From NCBI GenBank assembly GCA_038233815.1, contig JBBSVE010000019.1, positions 1 through 30,179 of the forward strand: a stretch of DNA of 30,179 nucleotides, written 5' to 3'. This DNA is from JBBSVE01 sp038233815. Its GTDB lineage: Bacteria > Pseudomonadota > Alphaproteobacteria > Rhodobacterales > Rhodobacteraceae. Position numbers and translations under genes: made by a program. Positions 23,137 through 30,179 of this stretch are shown here, in pieces. Under the pieces are notes generated by a model that ran no database searches, was not told the origin of the DNA, and saw only the letters and a program-made list of their open reading frames with translations. Within the stretch, counting starts at the first letter, position 1; each line of letters begins with the position of its first letter.

Positions 23137-24941
23137 GTCACCAGAGGCTCCGTCGCGCGGGTGAGCCAGTCGTTCGCACCCACGCTCAGGCGAGGTCCTA
23201 TCCGGGCGCGGACCTCGGCGTGATAGGCGTCGAGCCACTGCCGCTCCCCCGGAGAGAGCGATGCGGCAAGGATCAGGCGACGCTCGAACGGCACCCATGT
23301 CAGCGTCTCGAAGGCAAGCTGCACACGGTCATCGGCGCCCTCCAGCGCGGGGGCGGGGATCACCACGATCAGGTTCTCCAGCCGGATGCCGAAGGCGCCT
23401 TCGCGGTAGTAACCGGGCTCGTTCGACAGGATCATGCCGGGTTCCAGCGGCACTTCGGACAGGCGCGACAGCCGTTGCGGGCCCTCATGGACCGAGAGGA
23501 ACGCCCCCACGCCATGCCCGGTCCCGTGGTCGTAATCCTGCCCCGCCATCCAGAGCGGCGCGCGCGCCAGCGGGTCCAGATCGCGCCCCGCCAGCCCCTT
23601 GGGAAAGCGGGTGCGGGAGATCGCGATCAGCCCTTGCAGGACACGGGTATAGCAGGCCGCGACCCCATCCGGCGGATCGCCCACGACCATCGTGCGGGTG
23701 ATATCGGTGGTGCCGTCGACATATTGTCCGCCCGAATCGAGGAGCAGCACCGTGCCCGGACCGATCGCCGCGTCGGTCGCATCCGTGACGCGGTAGTGGA
23801 TGATCGCGCCATGCGCCCCCGCCCCGGAGATCGTGTCGAAGCTGATATCGCGAAGCTGTCCCGTCGCGCAGCGAAACCCCTCCAGCGCCGTGGCGACGCC
23901 GATCTCGGTCAGGTGCCCGTGCTGCGCCTCCCGGTCGAACCACGCGAGGCATTCCACCATCGCGGCACCGTCACGCAGATGCGCCGCGCGCGCGCCGTCG
24001 AGTTCGGCTTGCGTCTTGCGTGCCTTGGGACGCCGACAGGGATCGTCGCCCCACATGCGCGTCCTTCCGTCCGCTTCGACCGCGACACCGACCGCGAACG
24101 GCGCGGTCGCGCGGTCGACGCGGATCGTGCCCTCCAGTGCGGCGAGGGCGGGGGCAAACGCCTCGGGCGGACGGATCGTGACGGAGGGGCCGAGGTGATT
24201 GCGAACGACGGGATCGAACTTGGCGGGGTCGGCGAACAGGGTGACGCGGGCATCGTCGTGCAGGATCGCGAAGGCCAGCACCACCGGATTGCGGGCGATG
24301 TCCGACCCGCGGATGTTCAGAAGCCAGCAGATCGAATCGGGCAGGGTCAGAACGACCGACCGCTGCCCCTCGGCGCGAAGCGTGGCTGCCACCGCCTCCC
24401 GCTTTCCCGCAGCGGGCCTGCCGGTCAGCGCATCGGGCTGAATGAAGGCAACGCCGTCCGGCGGCGGCGGCCGGTCGTGCCAGACGCTATCGAGGAAATT
24501 GTCAGTGGGACACAGCGTTATGGGATGTACTTCGAGTGCCGCCCGAAGGGCCTCGATCTCCGCCGTGGTGTGGAGCCAAGGGTCAAAGGCGATCCGCCCC
24601 TCCGCCAGATTCTGCGCGATCCAAGGGCCGGGTTTCGCGGCGGGCCAGTCGATGGGCGTGAACGCAGCGGTATCGACCTGATCCTTCACCTGGCTCCTGT
24701 AGCGGCCATCGACGAACACGCCCGCGACCTCGGGCAGCACGATGCAGAAGCCCGCCGATCCGGTGAACCCGGTGAGCCAAGGCAACCGCTCGTCCGCGGG
24801 GGCGACATACTCGCCCTGATGGGCGTCGGCGCGCGGCACGATGAAACCTGCGTAGCCCTCGCGCGCCAGCGCCTCGCGCAAGGCGGCAAGCCGTGGCGGT
24901 CCCTGATCGGGAGAGGCGTGGGCGGTAAAGCTTTGAAACAT
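23133..24941 (-). CDS. Xaa-Pro aminopeptidase, M24 family
   Basis: This 602-residue cytoplasmic metallopeptidase removes N-terminal residues preceding proline. It has the three-part layout of large aminopeptidase P: two creatinase-like N-terminal domains (about 15-150 and 155-310) and a C-terminal pita-bread catalytic domain. The five metal ligands are D402 in LLLDSGGQ, D413 in TTDITRT, H476 in HGTGHGVG, E508 in LSNEPGYY and E522 in IRLENL. The ATG (complement of 24939-24941) shares a base with the cobT stop (TGATG on the minus strand), so it is translationally coupled to cobT; I know of no functional link between the two. Length is as expected for the roughly 600-residue subgroup. Confidence 0.94.
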   Translation of the reverse strand: MFQSFTAHASPDQGPPRLAALREALAREGYAGFIVPRADAHQGEYVAPADERLPWLTGFTGSAGFCIVLPEVAGVFVDGRYRSQVKDQVDTAAFTPIDWPAAKPGPWIAQNLAEGRIAFDPWLHTTAEIEALRAALEVHPITLCPTDNFLDSVWHDRPPPPDGVAFIQPDALTGRPAAGKREAVAATLRAEGQRSVVLTLPDSICWLLNIRGSDIARNPVVLAFAILHDDARVTLFADPAKFDPVVRNHLGPSVTIRPPEAFAPALAALEGTIRVDRATAPFAVGVAVEADGRTRMWGDDPCRRPKARKTQAELDGARAAHLRDGAAMVECLAWFDREAQHGHLTEIGVATALEGFRCATGQLRDISFDTISGAGAHGAIIHYRVTDATDAAIGPGTVLLLDSGGQYVDGTTDITRTMVVGDPPDGVAACYTRVLQGLIAISRTRFPKGLAGRDLDPLARAPLWMAGQDYDHGTGHGVGAFLSVHEGPQRLSRLSEVPLEPGMILSNEPGYYREGAFGIRLENLIVVIPAPALEGADDRVQLAFETLTWVPFERRLILAASLSPGERQWLDAYHAEVRARIGPRLSVGANDWLTRATEPLVT

Positions 24942-26827
24942 CAGCGCGACCTGCGTCGCATCGCGGGGCGGATGCCCGTGACCCGCGCGCGTTTCCGGGG
25001 ATCGCTGTCGAAGAGGCTTGCGAGCTGTTCGGTCATCGCCCCGGCCAATTGCTCCACGTCGGTGATCGTCACCGCGCGGCTGTAGTAGCGCGTGACATCG
25101 TGACCGATGCCGATGGCGATAAGTTCCACGGCGCGACGACGCTCCACCATCGCGATCACATCGCGCAGGTGCTTTTCTAGGTAGTTCGCGGGATTCACCG
25201 ATAGCGTCGAATCGTCCACCGGCGCGCCATCGGAGATCACCATCAGGATGCGCCGCGATTCCATCCGCGCGACCATCCGGCGATGCGCCCATTCCAGCGC
25301 CTCGCCGTCGATATTCTCCTTCAGCAGCCCCTCCTTCATCATCAGGCCGAGGTTCGTCCGCGACCGCCGCCACGGTGCGTCCGCACTCTTGTAGATGATG
25401 TGGCGCAGATCGTTCAGCCGCCCCGGCATGGCGTCGCGGCCCGCCGCCAGCCACCGCTCGCGGCTTTGCCCGCCCTTCCACGCGCGGGTGGTGAAGCCCA
25501 GGATCTCCACCTTCACCGAGCACCGCTCCAGCGTCCGCGCCAGCACGTCGGCACAGATCGCGGCGATGGAGATCGGGCGCCCGCGCATGGAGCCGGAATT
25601 GTCCAGAAGCAGCGTCACGCAGGTGTCGCGGAACTCGGTATCCTTCTCCACCTTGAAGGAAAGCGGCGTTGTCGGGTTCGCCACCACGCGCGCCAGACGT
25701 CCGGCGTCGAGCGTGCCCTCCTCCAGATCGAACTCCCAGCTCCGGTTCTGCTGCGCTTGCAGGCGCCGTTGCAGTTTGTTCGCCAGCCGGGATACGGCAC
25801 CCTTCAGCGGGTCGAGCTGCTGGTCGAGATAGGCGCGAAGACGCTCCAGCTCCGCCGGTTCGGCGAGGTCTTCGGCGCGAATTTCCTCATCGAAATCGGT
25901 GGCATAGACGGTGTAGTTCGGGTCGGCATCGGAGTGGGCGGCGGGGGGAGGCGGTTCTTGCGGGGCCTCGCCGTCGGGAAGCTCCGCCTCCTCGCCCTCC
26001 TCCATGTCGGCCATGTCGTCGGAGGAGACTTGCGCCTGTGACGCGTCCTGTTGTTCCTCCTGGCTCTCCTCGGGGGAGGCGTCGCTGTCGTCGCCTTCGC
26101 TCTCATCCTCGCCGGTCGAATCGGGGGCGTCGTCTTCCTCCTCTGCCTCGTCGGCGGCGTCGTCATTTTCGCTGTCGGCATCGGGGTCGTCGCCCAACTG
26201 ATCGCCGTAGCCAAGATCGGTGATGACCTGCCGTGTGAAGCGCGCGAAGGCAGCCTGATCGGTCAGCACGTCGCGCATGCCTTCAAGCGTGCCGCCCGCA
26301 TGGTCCTCGATGAACCCGCGCCACAGGTCCATCACAGTGTCCGCCCCCGGCGGTAGCGGGCGCCCTGTCGCCAGATGGCGCACCAGATAGCCTGCGGCCA
26401 CGCCGAGCGGGGCATCCGACGCGCGCGTGATCTGGGCGTAGCCCTTGCGCGCAGCCTCATGCCCGATCCGCGCGTCGATGTTGCCTGCGGTGCCAGGCAT
26501 CGTCTCCGCCCCCACAGCCTCGCAGCGGGCGGTTTCCATCGCCTCGTAGATCTCGCGCGCAAGGGGACCGGTCGGGGTGTAACGCGCCGCCGTGCCTTCG
26601 TCGTGGTAGCGGCGGCGCAACGCGAACGTGTCCGCCGTGCCACGCGCGAGCATTACCTCGTCGCGGCTCATCCGGCGCGAGACCTGCGGCAATCGCACGC
26701 CGTCCTTGGTCATGCCGGAGGGATCGACGGAATAGCTGACCGTCATCTCGGGGTCGTCGGCCATCACCTTGGTGGCCTCGGCGAGAGCCTTCTTGAACGG
26801 ATCGGCGGGGTTGTCGCTGGGTTTCAT
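24941..26827 (-). CDS. cobT: Aerobic cobaltochelatase subunit CobT
   Basis: CobT, with CobS, forms the AAA+/VWA part of the CobNST complex that inserts cobalt into hydrogenobyrinic acid a,c-diamide in aerobic B12 synthesis. The 628-residue length is typical. It has an N-terminal helical domain (1-205), a very acidic Asp/Glu/Ser-rich segment (about 211-300), and a C-terminal von Willebrand A domain with the MIDAS motif LLLDNSGSMRG (D409, S411, S413) and a later VISDGAPVDD. This is the cobaltochelatase CobT, not the phosphoribosyltransferase that shares the symbol. CobS is upstream on the same strand, separated by a small exported protein gene; CobN is not in the window. Confidence 0.96.
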   Translation of the reverse strand: MKPSDNPADPFKKALAEATKVMADDPEMTVSYSVDPSGMTKDGVRLPQVSRRMSRDEVMLARGTADTFALRRRYHDEGTAARYTPTGPLAREIYEAMETARCEAVGAETMPGTAGNIDARIGHEAARKGYAQITRASDAPLGVAAGYLVRHLATGRPLPPGADTVMDLWRGFIEDHAGGTLEGMRDVLTDQAAFARFTRQVITDLGYGDQLGDDPDADSENDDAADEAEEEDDAPDSTGEDESEGDDSDASPEESQEEQQDASQAQVSSDDMADMEEGEEAELPDGEAPQEPPPPAAHSDADPNYTVYATDFDEEIRAEDLAEPAELERLRAYLDQQLDPLKGAVSRLANKLQRRLQAQQNRSWEFDLEEGTLDAGRLARVVANPTTPLSFKVEKDTEFRDTCVTLLLDNSGSMRGRPISIAAICADVLARTLERCSVKVEILGFTTRAWKGGQSRERWLAAGRDAMPGRLNDLRHIIYKSADAPWRRSRTNLGLMMKEGLLKENIDGEALEWAHRRMVARMESRRILMVISDGAPVDDSTLSVNPANYLEKHLRDVIAMVERRRAVELIAIGIGHDVTRYYSRAVTITDVEQLAGAMTEQLASLFDSDPRKRARVTGIRPAMRRRSR

Positions 26828-26879
26828 ACCCGAGGTAAATCACCGCGTCCGGGCGGGTGCAAGCCGGGGCGCCGTCCCA

Positions 26880-27236
26880 TCACGGCAGCGCGTTGGTCAG
26901 ATCGGTGCAGTCTTTGGTCATCCGGTTCATCAGATCTCGGCTCTGCGGGTCATTCAGCTCGATCGACGCCTCGAAAAGCAGCATCATGTCGGCGCGGGAC
27001 GATGCAATCTCGGATCGGGCCGCGCTACCGCCGTCACGTTCCGCCGCAGCCTCGTCTTTCTTCGCCATGGCAATATCGCCCGGATCGCGCGGCAGCAGTT
27101 TCGAGCGTCTGGCATAGTCGTCACGGCCATACCAGAAGGCAGAACAGTCGGCCGCGGTGAAGGCGGATTGTGCCGTGGCCGTGTTTGCCGACAAGGCGGC
27201 GAGGATGAGACAGGCCAGAAAAGCGGAACGCGGCAT
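26880..27236 (-). CDS. Small exported protein of unknown function between cobS and cobT
   Basis: I do not recognise the family. The 118-residue protein has a clear Sec signal peptide (MPRSAFLACLILAALSANTATAQ, cleavage near 22), then a mainly helical periplasmic domain. Two cysteines in the mature part, C31 in TAADCSAF and C110 in MTKDCTDL, could form a disulfide tying the two ends together. A charged central region (MAKKDEAAAERDGG) suggests a flexible link between helices. The ATG (complement of 27234-27236) has GGGAG upstream. It lies between cobS and cobT on the same strand, with 52 bases to cobT, and has its own candidate promoter. Confidence 0.82.
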   Translation of the reverse strand: MPRSAFLACLILAALSANTATAQSAFTAADCSAFWYGRDDYARRSKLLPRDPGDIAMAKKDEAAAERDGGSAARSEIASSRADMMLLFEASIELNDPQSRDLMNRMTKDCTDLTNALP

Positions 27237-27270
27237 GGGCAGGCTCCCGACACGAACGATAAGTCGGCTA

Positions 27271-27298
27271 AAATATGCCGATCCGTGCGCCGTGCAAG
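27271..27298 (-). promoter_or_regulatory. Candidate promoter of the small exported protein gene
   Basis: On the minus strand TTGCAC (27293-27298) and TATTTT (27271-27276) are spaced by 16 bases, about 35 bases from the start codon. The wider context, CCTTGCAC followed by GGCATATTT, also resembles heat-shock sigma-32 promoters of alphaproteobacteria. Confidence 0.4.
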
Positions 27299-27306
27299 GG
27301 GTTCTC

Positions 27307-27329
27307 GCGCAACCTGAGGGAGATTGCGC
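27307..27329 (-). other. Short inverted repeat after cobS
   Basis: GCGCAA (27307-27312) and TTGCGC (27324-27329) form a 6-bp stem with an 11-base loop, starting 12 bases past the cobS stop. No T-run follows on the minus strand, so at most it is a weak or Rho-assisted terminator. Confidence 0.3.
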
Positions 27330-27341
27330 TGCCCGGAGCGT

Positions 27342-28316
27342 TTATTTCATCGCCAAGCTGGCGGCGCTCTCGGGCAGTTCCTCGGCAAAGCAGCGCTGGT
27401 AGAACTCGGCCACGGTCTGTCGCTCCAGCTCGTCGCACTTGTTGAGGAAGGTCAGCCGGAACGCATAGCCCACGTTGCGGAAGATTTCCGCGTTCTGCGC
27501 CCATGTGATGACGGTGCGCGGGCTCATGACCGTGGAGAGGTCGCCGTTCATGAAGGCGGTGCGGGTCAGGTCGGCCACCGTGACCATCTGGCCCACAGTC
27601 TTGCGGCCCTTTTCGGAATTGTAATGCGGTGCCTTGGCCAACACGATCTGGGTTTCCGCATCGTGGGACAGGTAGTTGAGCGTGGCGACAAGGCTCCAGC
27701 GATCCATCTGCGCCTGATTGATCTGCTGGGTGCCGTGGTAGAGGCCGGTCGTGTCGCCGAGGCCCACGGTGTTGGAGGTGGCGAACAGCCGGAACGACGG
27801 GTGCGGGGTGATGATCTCGTTCTGGTCCAGAAGCGTCAGCTTGCCGTCATGCTCCAGCACGCGCTGGATCACAAACATGACGTCCGCACGACCCGCGTCA
27901 TACTCGTCGAAGACGATGGCCACGGGGTTGCGCAGCGCCCACGGCAAGATGCCTTCGTGGAACTCCGTCACCTGCTTGCCGTCCCGCAGCTTGATCGCAT
28001 CCTTGCCGATCAGGTCGATGCGGGAAATGTGACTGTCGAGGTTCACCCGCACGCAGGGCCAGTTGAGCCGGGCCGCGACCTGCTCGATATGGGTGGACTT
28101 GCCGGTGCCATGGTAGCCCTGGATCATCACGCGACGGTTGTGGCCGAAGCCCGCAAGGATGGCGAGCGTGGTATCGGGGTCGAACTTGTATGTCGCATCC
28201 ACGACCGGAACCCGGTCGGTCGCCTCGGCGAACCCTTTCGTCGTCATGTCGGTGTCGATGCCGAACGTATCGCGGACGGAGATTTCTTCGGTCGGTTTCG
28301 TGGTCACATCCAGCAT
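27342..28316 (-). CDS. cobS: Aerobic cobaltochelatase subunit CobS
   Basis: CobS is the AAA+ ATPase that works with CobT to drive cobalt insertion by CobN. The 324-residue protein is of normal length. Walker A is GYHGTGKST at 67-75, Walker B VAIVFDEYDAG around 132-142, and a sensor-1 type Asn is visible in LFATSNTVGLGD. The N-terminus VRDTFGIDTDM matches the family. As with CobT, the symbol is shared with an unrelated cobalamin synthase; this is the chelatase subunit. The ATG (complement of 28314-28316) lies inside an overlapping upstream reading frame, described separately, and lacks a close Shine-Dalgarno: AGGAAA is about 14 bases away. Confidence 0.96.
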   Translation of the reverse strand: MLDVTTKPTEEISVRDTFGIDTDMTTKGFAEATDRVPVVDATYKFDPDTTLAILAGFGHNRRVMIQGYHGTGKSTHIEQVAARLNWPCVRVNLDSHISRIDLIGKDAIKLRDGKQVTEFHEGILPWALRNPVAIVFDEYDAGRADVMFVIQRVLEHDGKLTLLDQNEIITPHPSFRLFATSNTVGLGDTTGLYHGTQQINQAQMDRWSLVATLNYLSHDAETQIVLAKAPHYNSEKGRKTVGQMVTVADLTRTAFMNGDLSTVMSPRTVITWAQNAEIFRNVGYAFRLTFLNKCDELERQTVAEFYQRCFAEELPESAASLAMK

Positions 28317-28369
28317 CGCGGTGCCCGTTTCCTGATCCGGTCCGGGCGCTCATAGCCCGGGTTTTTCAT
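28304..28369 (-). CDS. Possible 21-codon leader peptide overlapping the cobS start
   Basis: An ATG (complement of 28367-28369) opens a 21-codon frame beginning MKNPGYERPDR and rich in Arg, Lys and Pro, ending with TGA at 28304-28306, thirteen bases inside cobS. A GGAA purine patch lies seven bases upstream. It could couple translation into cobS, whose own Shine-Dalgarno is poorly placed. It may equally be chance. Confidence 0.25.
   Translation of the reverse strand: MKNPGYERPDRIRKRAPRCWM
28341..28366 (+). terminator. Terminator-like hairpin with T-run, plus strand, in the cobS leader
   Basis: CCGGGC (28342-28347), loop GCTCATA and GCCCGG (28355-28360), extended by a T-G pair, are followed by TTTTT (28362-28366). 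This is a good intrinsic terminator on the plus strand, yet the genes on both sides are on the minus strand. It could end an antisense transcript running through cobS. On the minus strand the same hairpin lies in the cobS leader. A second inverted repeat, GTTCC/GGAAC, is at 28374-28388. Confidence 0.5.
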
Positions 28370-28417
28370 TGCGGTTCCGTGATGGAACATAACGCGGGGC
28401 GGTGCAAGGGACAGGGG

Positions 28418-29515
28418 TCAGTGTGGCGGCGCACCGATGCTCGCCGGAGCGACGGATACGGATTTCAGCACCGCGAAGATGCGGTCTCCGGGGGCCAGTG
28501 CCAGAAGCGTGGCCGAGCGCCGCGTGATCCGAGCCAGCAGATGTTCGGACCCCAGCGCCAACCGGACCAGCGCGCCCGGACCGTCGCCAAGCCGGACCTG
28601 CGTCACGGTGACCGGCAGGATGTTGAGCGCGGACAGCCCCTCCGGCCGGTTGCGCGCGAGGATGATGTCGGAGGCGAGGATGCGGATGCGCAGTGCCGTG
28701 CCGGGTGCGGCCTCGATCCGCGGCAGCCAGACCGGTCCGGCGGCGGTGTCGAGCCGGGTCAGCCCGTCCGCATCCTGCGCCGCGATCCGGGCGGAGACGA
28801 CGGCACCGGCCTCCCTCAACCCGAAGGCAGGCGCGGCGTCGGGGTCGGAGAGCAGATCCTGCGCCGGGCCGGAGTGGGTGATGCGCCCCGCCTCCATCAG
28901 TGCCAGATGGGTGGCGAGCCGCGCGACCTCTGCCGCCGAATGGGTGACGTAGAGGATCGGCACCCCCATGCGGTCGCGCACCGTCTCCAGATAGGGCAGG
29001 ATCGCCACCTTCCGGGCCTCGTCGAGCGACGCCAGCGGCTCGTCCATCAGCAAAAGCCGGGGCCGCGTCAGAAGGGCGCGCGCCATCGCCACGCGCGCGG
29101 CCTCCCCCCCCGACAGGGCGCCGGTGGCGCGCGGCAGAAGCGGGGCCAGCGCCAGCGCGTCGATCACGTCCTCCAGCCGCGGACCGGGCATCCCGCGCGC
29201 CCGCCGGTCGGCATAGGCGAGGTTGCCCGCGACGCTGAGATGCGCAATCAGAGCCGGTCTCTGGGAGACATCGCCGATCCCGCGCCGATGCGGCGGCACG
29301 CATCGCCGCCCGTCGCTGTCGTCCTGCAGTTTGTCCGCGTCCAGACGGACCTGCCCTTCGGCCCGCCGCTCCAGCCCGGCCACGATGCGCAGAAGGGTCG
29401 ACTTGCCGCAGCCCGACGGGCCGAACACCGCCGTCAACCCGGCGGTCGGCAGATCGGAGTCGATTGCCAGCGCGAATCCCGGAAACCCGAGGCGGAGGGA
29501 CAGCGACAGGCTCAT
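28418..29515 (-). CDS. modC: Molybdenum ABC transporter ATP-binding protein ModC
   Basis: ModC powers molybdate import through ModB. The 365-residue protein has an ABC ATPase domain (1-230) with Walker A GPSGCGKST at 32-40, Q-loop DVSQRPALIAHLSV, signature LSGGEAARVAMARALL, Walker B LLLMDEPLASLDE and switch His in VTHS. A C-terminal molybdate-binding (Mop/TOBE) domain covers about 290-365, with ALNILPVTVTQVRLGDGPGALVRLAL. The signature has Ala-Ala after LSGGE where a basic residue and Gln are more usual; the core LSGGE is intact. The ATG overlaps the modB stop (ATGA), the standard coupled modB-modC arrangement. ModA would lie outside the window. Confidence 0.95.
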   Translation of the reverse strand: MSLSLSLRLGFPGFALAIDSDLPTAGLTAVFGPSGCGKSTLLRIVAGLERRAEGQVRLDADKLQDDSDGRRCVPPHRRGIGDVSQRPALIAHLSVAGNLAYADRRARGMPGPRLEDVIDALALAPLLPRATGALSGGEAARVAMARALLTRPRLLLMDEPLASLDEARKVAILPYLETVRDRMGVPILYVTHSAAEVARLATHLALMEAGRITHSGPAQDLLSDPDAAPAFGLREAGAVVSARIAAQDADGLTRLDTAAGPVWLPRIEAAPGTALRIRILASDIILARNRPEGLSALNILPVTVTQVRLGDGPGALVRLALGSEHLLARITRRSATLLALAPGDRIFAVLKSVSVAPASIGAPPH

Positions 29516-30179
29516 GCCCGCCGCACCGTGCGGTTGACCGCATAGACGAGCGCCAGCATGCCGAAGGAAAAGACCAGCAGGATGCCCGAGAGCAGATGCG
29601 CCTGATCGTAGCGGATGGTCTCCACCTGCTCATAGATCGCGATGGAGATCACCTTGGTCCGCCCGGGAATATTGCCGCCGACCATCAGAACGACGCCGAA
29701 TTCGCCCAGCGTATGCGCAAACGTCATCACCGCCGCCGTGAGATAGCCGCGCCGGGCGAGTGGCAGGGTGAGGCTCGCGAACCGGTCCCACGGCCCCGCA
29801 CGCAGCATGGAGGCCGCCTCGGCCGGGGCGGTGCCCTGCGCCTCGAACGCGGCCTGCAGGGGTTGGACGGCGAAGGGCAGGGAGTAGAGGATCGAGGCGA
29901 GCACGAGGCCTGTAAAGGAGAAGGTCAGGGTGCTACCGGTCGCGCGCAGCCACAGGCCGCCGAATGCGGAGGCCGGGCTGAACAGGATCAGGATGTAGAA
30001 ACCGAGCACGGTCGGCGGCAGCACGAGCGGCAGGGCGGTCAGCGCCTCCAGCAGCGGTTTGGCGCGGCTGCGGGTGCGGGCGAGCCAGAGCGCCAGCGGG
30101 GTGGCGAGGACGATCAGGCAGGCCGTCGTCACCGCGGCCAGTTGCAGCGTGAGCCAGAGCGGGCCGAGGGCGGCGGTCA
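29512..30179 (-). CDS. modB: Molybdate ABC transporter permease ModB (first base of the start codon outside the window)
   Basis: ModB forms the homodimeric membrane channel for molybdate. The coding frame continues to the window edge: codons for TAALGPLWLTLQLAAV precede the GTG at 30130-30132, and the last two bases of the window read TG on the minus strand, consistent with an ATG whose A is the next base. The complete protein would have about 222 residues, as expected, whereas starting at the internal GTG would remove the first part of membrane helix 1. Family motifs are LPLVLPPTVLGFYIL, the coupling loop EAASMLRAGPWDRFASLTLPLARRG, and AHTLGEFGVVLMVGGNIPG. About five membrane helices are visible. 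Its stop overlaps the modC start. Confidence 0.95.
   Translation of the reverse strand, partial: TAALGPLWLTLQLAAVTTACLIVLATPLALWLARTRSRAKPLLEALTALPLVLPPTVLGFYILILFSPASAFGGLWLRATGSTLTFSFTGLVLASILYSLPFAVQPLQAAFEAQGTAPAEAASMLRAGPWDRFASLTLPLARRGYLTAAVMTFAHTLGEFGVVLMVGGNIPGRTKVISIAIYEQVETIRYDQAHLLSGILLVFSFGMLALVYAVNRTVRRA

Noticed and set aside
25984..26200. Low-complexity acidic tract as a possible expanded repeat
   Set aside because: It encodes the acidic Asp/Glu/Ser segment that is normal between the two domains of CobT.
27342..28316. CobS-CobT plus small protein as a MoxR/VWA-type defence or effector module
   Set aside because: The AAA+ and VWA proteins match the aerobic cobaltochelatase subunits in length, motifs and the CobT acidic linker; no toxin, nuclease or defence gene is nearby.
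29512..30132. Internal GTG at 30130-30132 as the modB start
   Set aside because: The frame stays open with ModB-like residues to the window edge, where the last two bases fit an ATG beginning one base outside.

Overview
The window is high-GC, densely packed chromosomal DNA from an alphaproteobacterium, most likely of the Rhodobacteraceae. Supporting signs are the NDUFA12 complex I accessory subunit, the clpP-clpX / NDUFA12 / DUF2155 / aat / accC-accB neighbourhood, the aerobic cobaltochelatase pair CobS-CobT, a RutR-type regulator, and an intergenic repeat ending in CCCCCGAGGATA that resembles elements I associate with this family. Codon use looks uniform. I see no integrase, transposase, phage gene, CRISPR array or rRNA. 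No stretch over 300 bases lacks a gene; the longest gap is 6672-6929, the accB/preT divergent region.

Layout. 1-6671 is housekeeping: tRNA-Arg(CCG), a photolyase-like flavoprotein without the usual N-terminal domain, ClpP and ClpX, NDUFA12, a secreted DUF2155 protein, leucyl/phenylalanyl-tRNA-protein transferase, and biotin carboxylase with biotin carboxyl carrier protein. 6860-18767 is a pyrimidine catabolism and uptake locus: PreT, an unknown 166-residue protein, PreA, RutR, a cupin, a UPF0303-type protein, an N-carbamoyl-beta-alanine-type amidohydrolase, dihydropyrimidinase, a small membrane protein, and an ABC importer (ATPase, two permeases, NMT1/THI5-like binding protein). 18781-22127 encodes a stand-alone receiver, a two-helix membrane protein and a histidine kinase fused to a sodium:solute symporter. 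22134-24941 has a lipoprotein, SufE and an Xaa-Pro aminopeptidase. 24941-28316 has CobT, a small exported protein and CobS. 28418-30179 has ModC and ModB; the first base of the modB start codon lies just outside the window.

How the genes work together. The central locus should import uracil or thymine, reduce it (PreT-PreA), open the dihydropyrimidine ring (HydA) and release beta-alanine, CO2 and ammonia (amidohydrolase). A RutR homologue sits in the cluster. A near-perfect RutR-type palindrome, TTGACCGTCTGGTCAG, lies at 11675-11690 in front of the amidohydrolase, and a weaker related palindrome lies at 6860-6875 in front of preT. This suggests that the regulator of the E. coli Rut pathway here governs the reductive pathway.

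I do not see a clearly new defence or mobile system. The best leads are the unknown protein between preT and preA, the symporter-kinase/receiver/small membrane protein module, the two-hairpin repeat present twice inside the pyrimidine locus, and the cobS leader with an overlapping upstream ORF.
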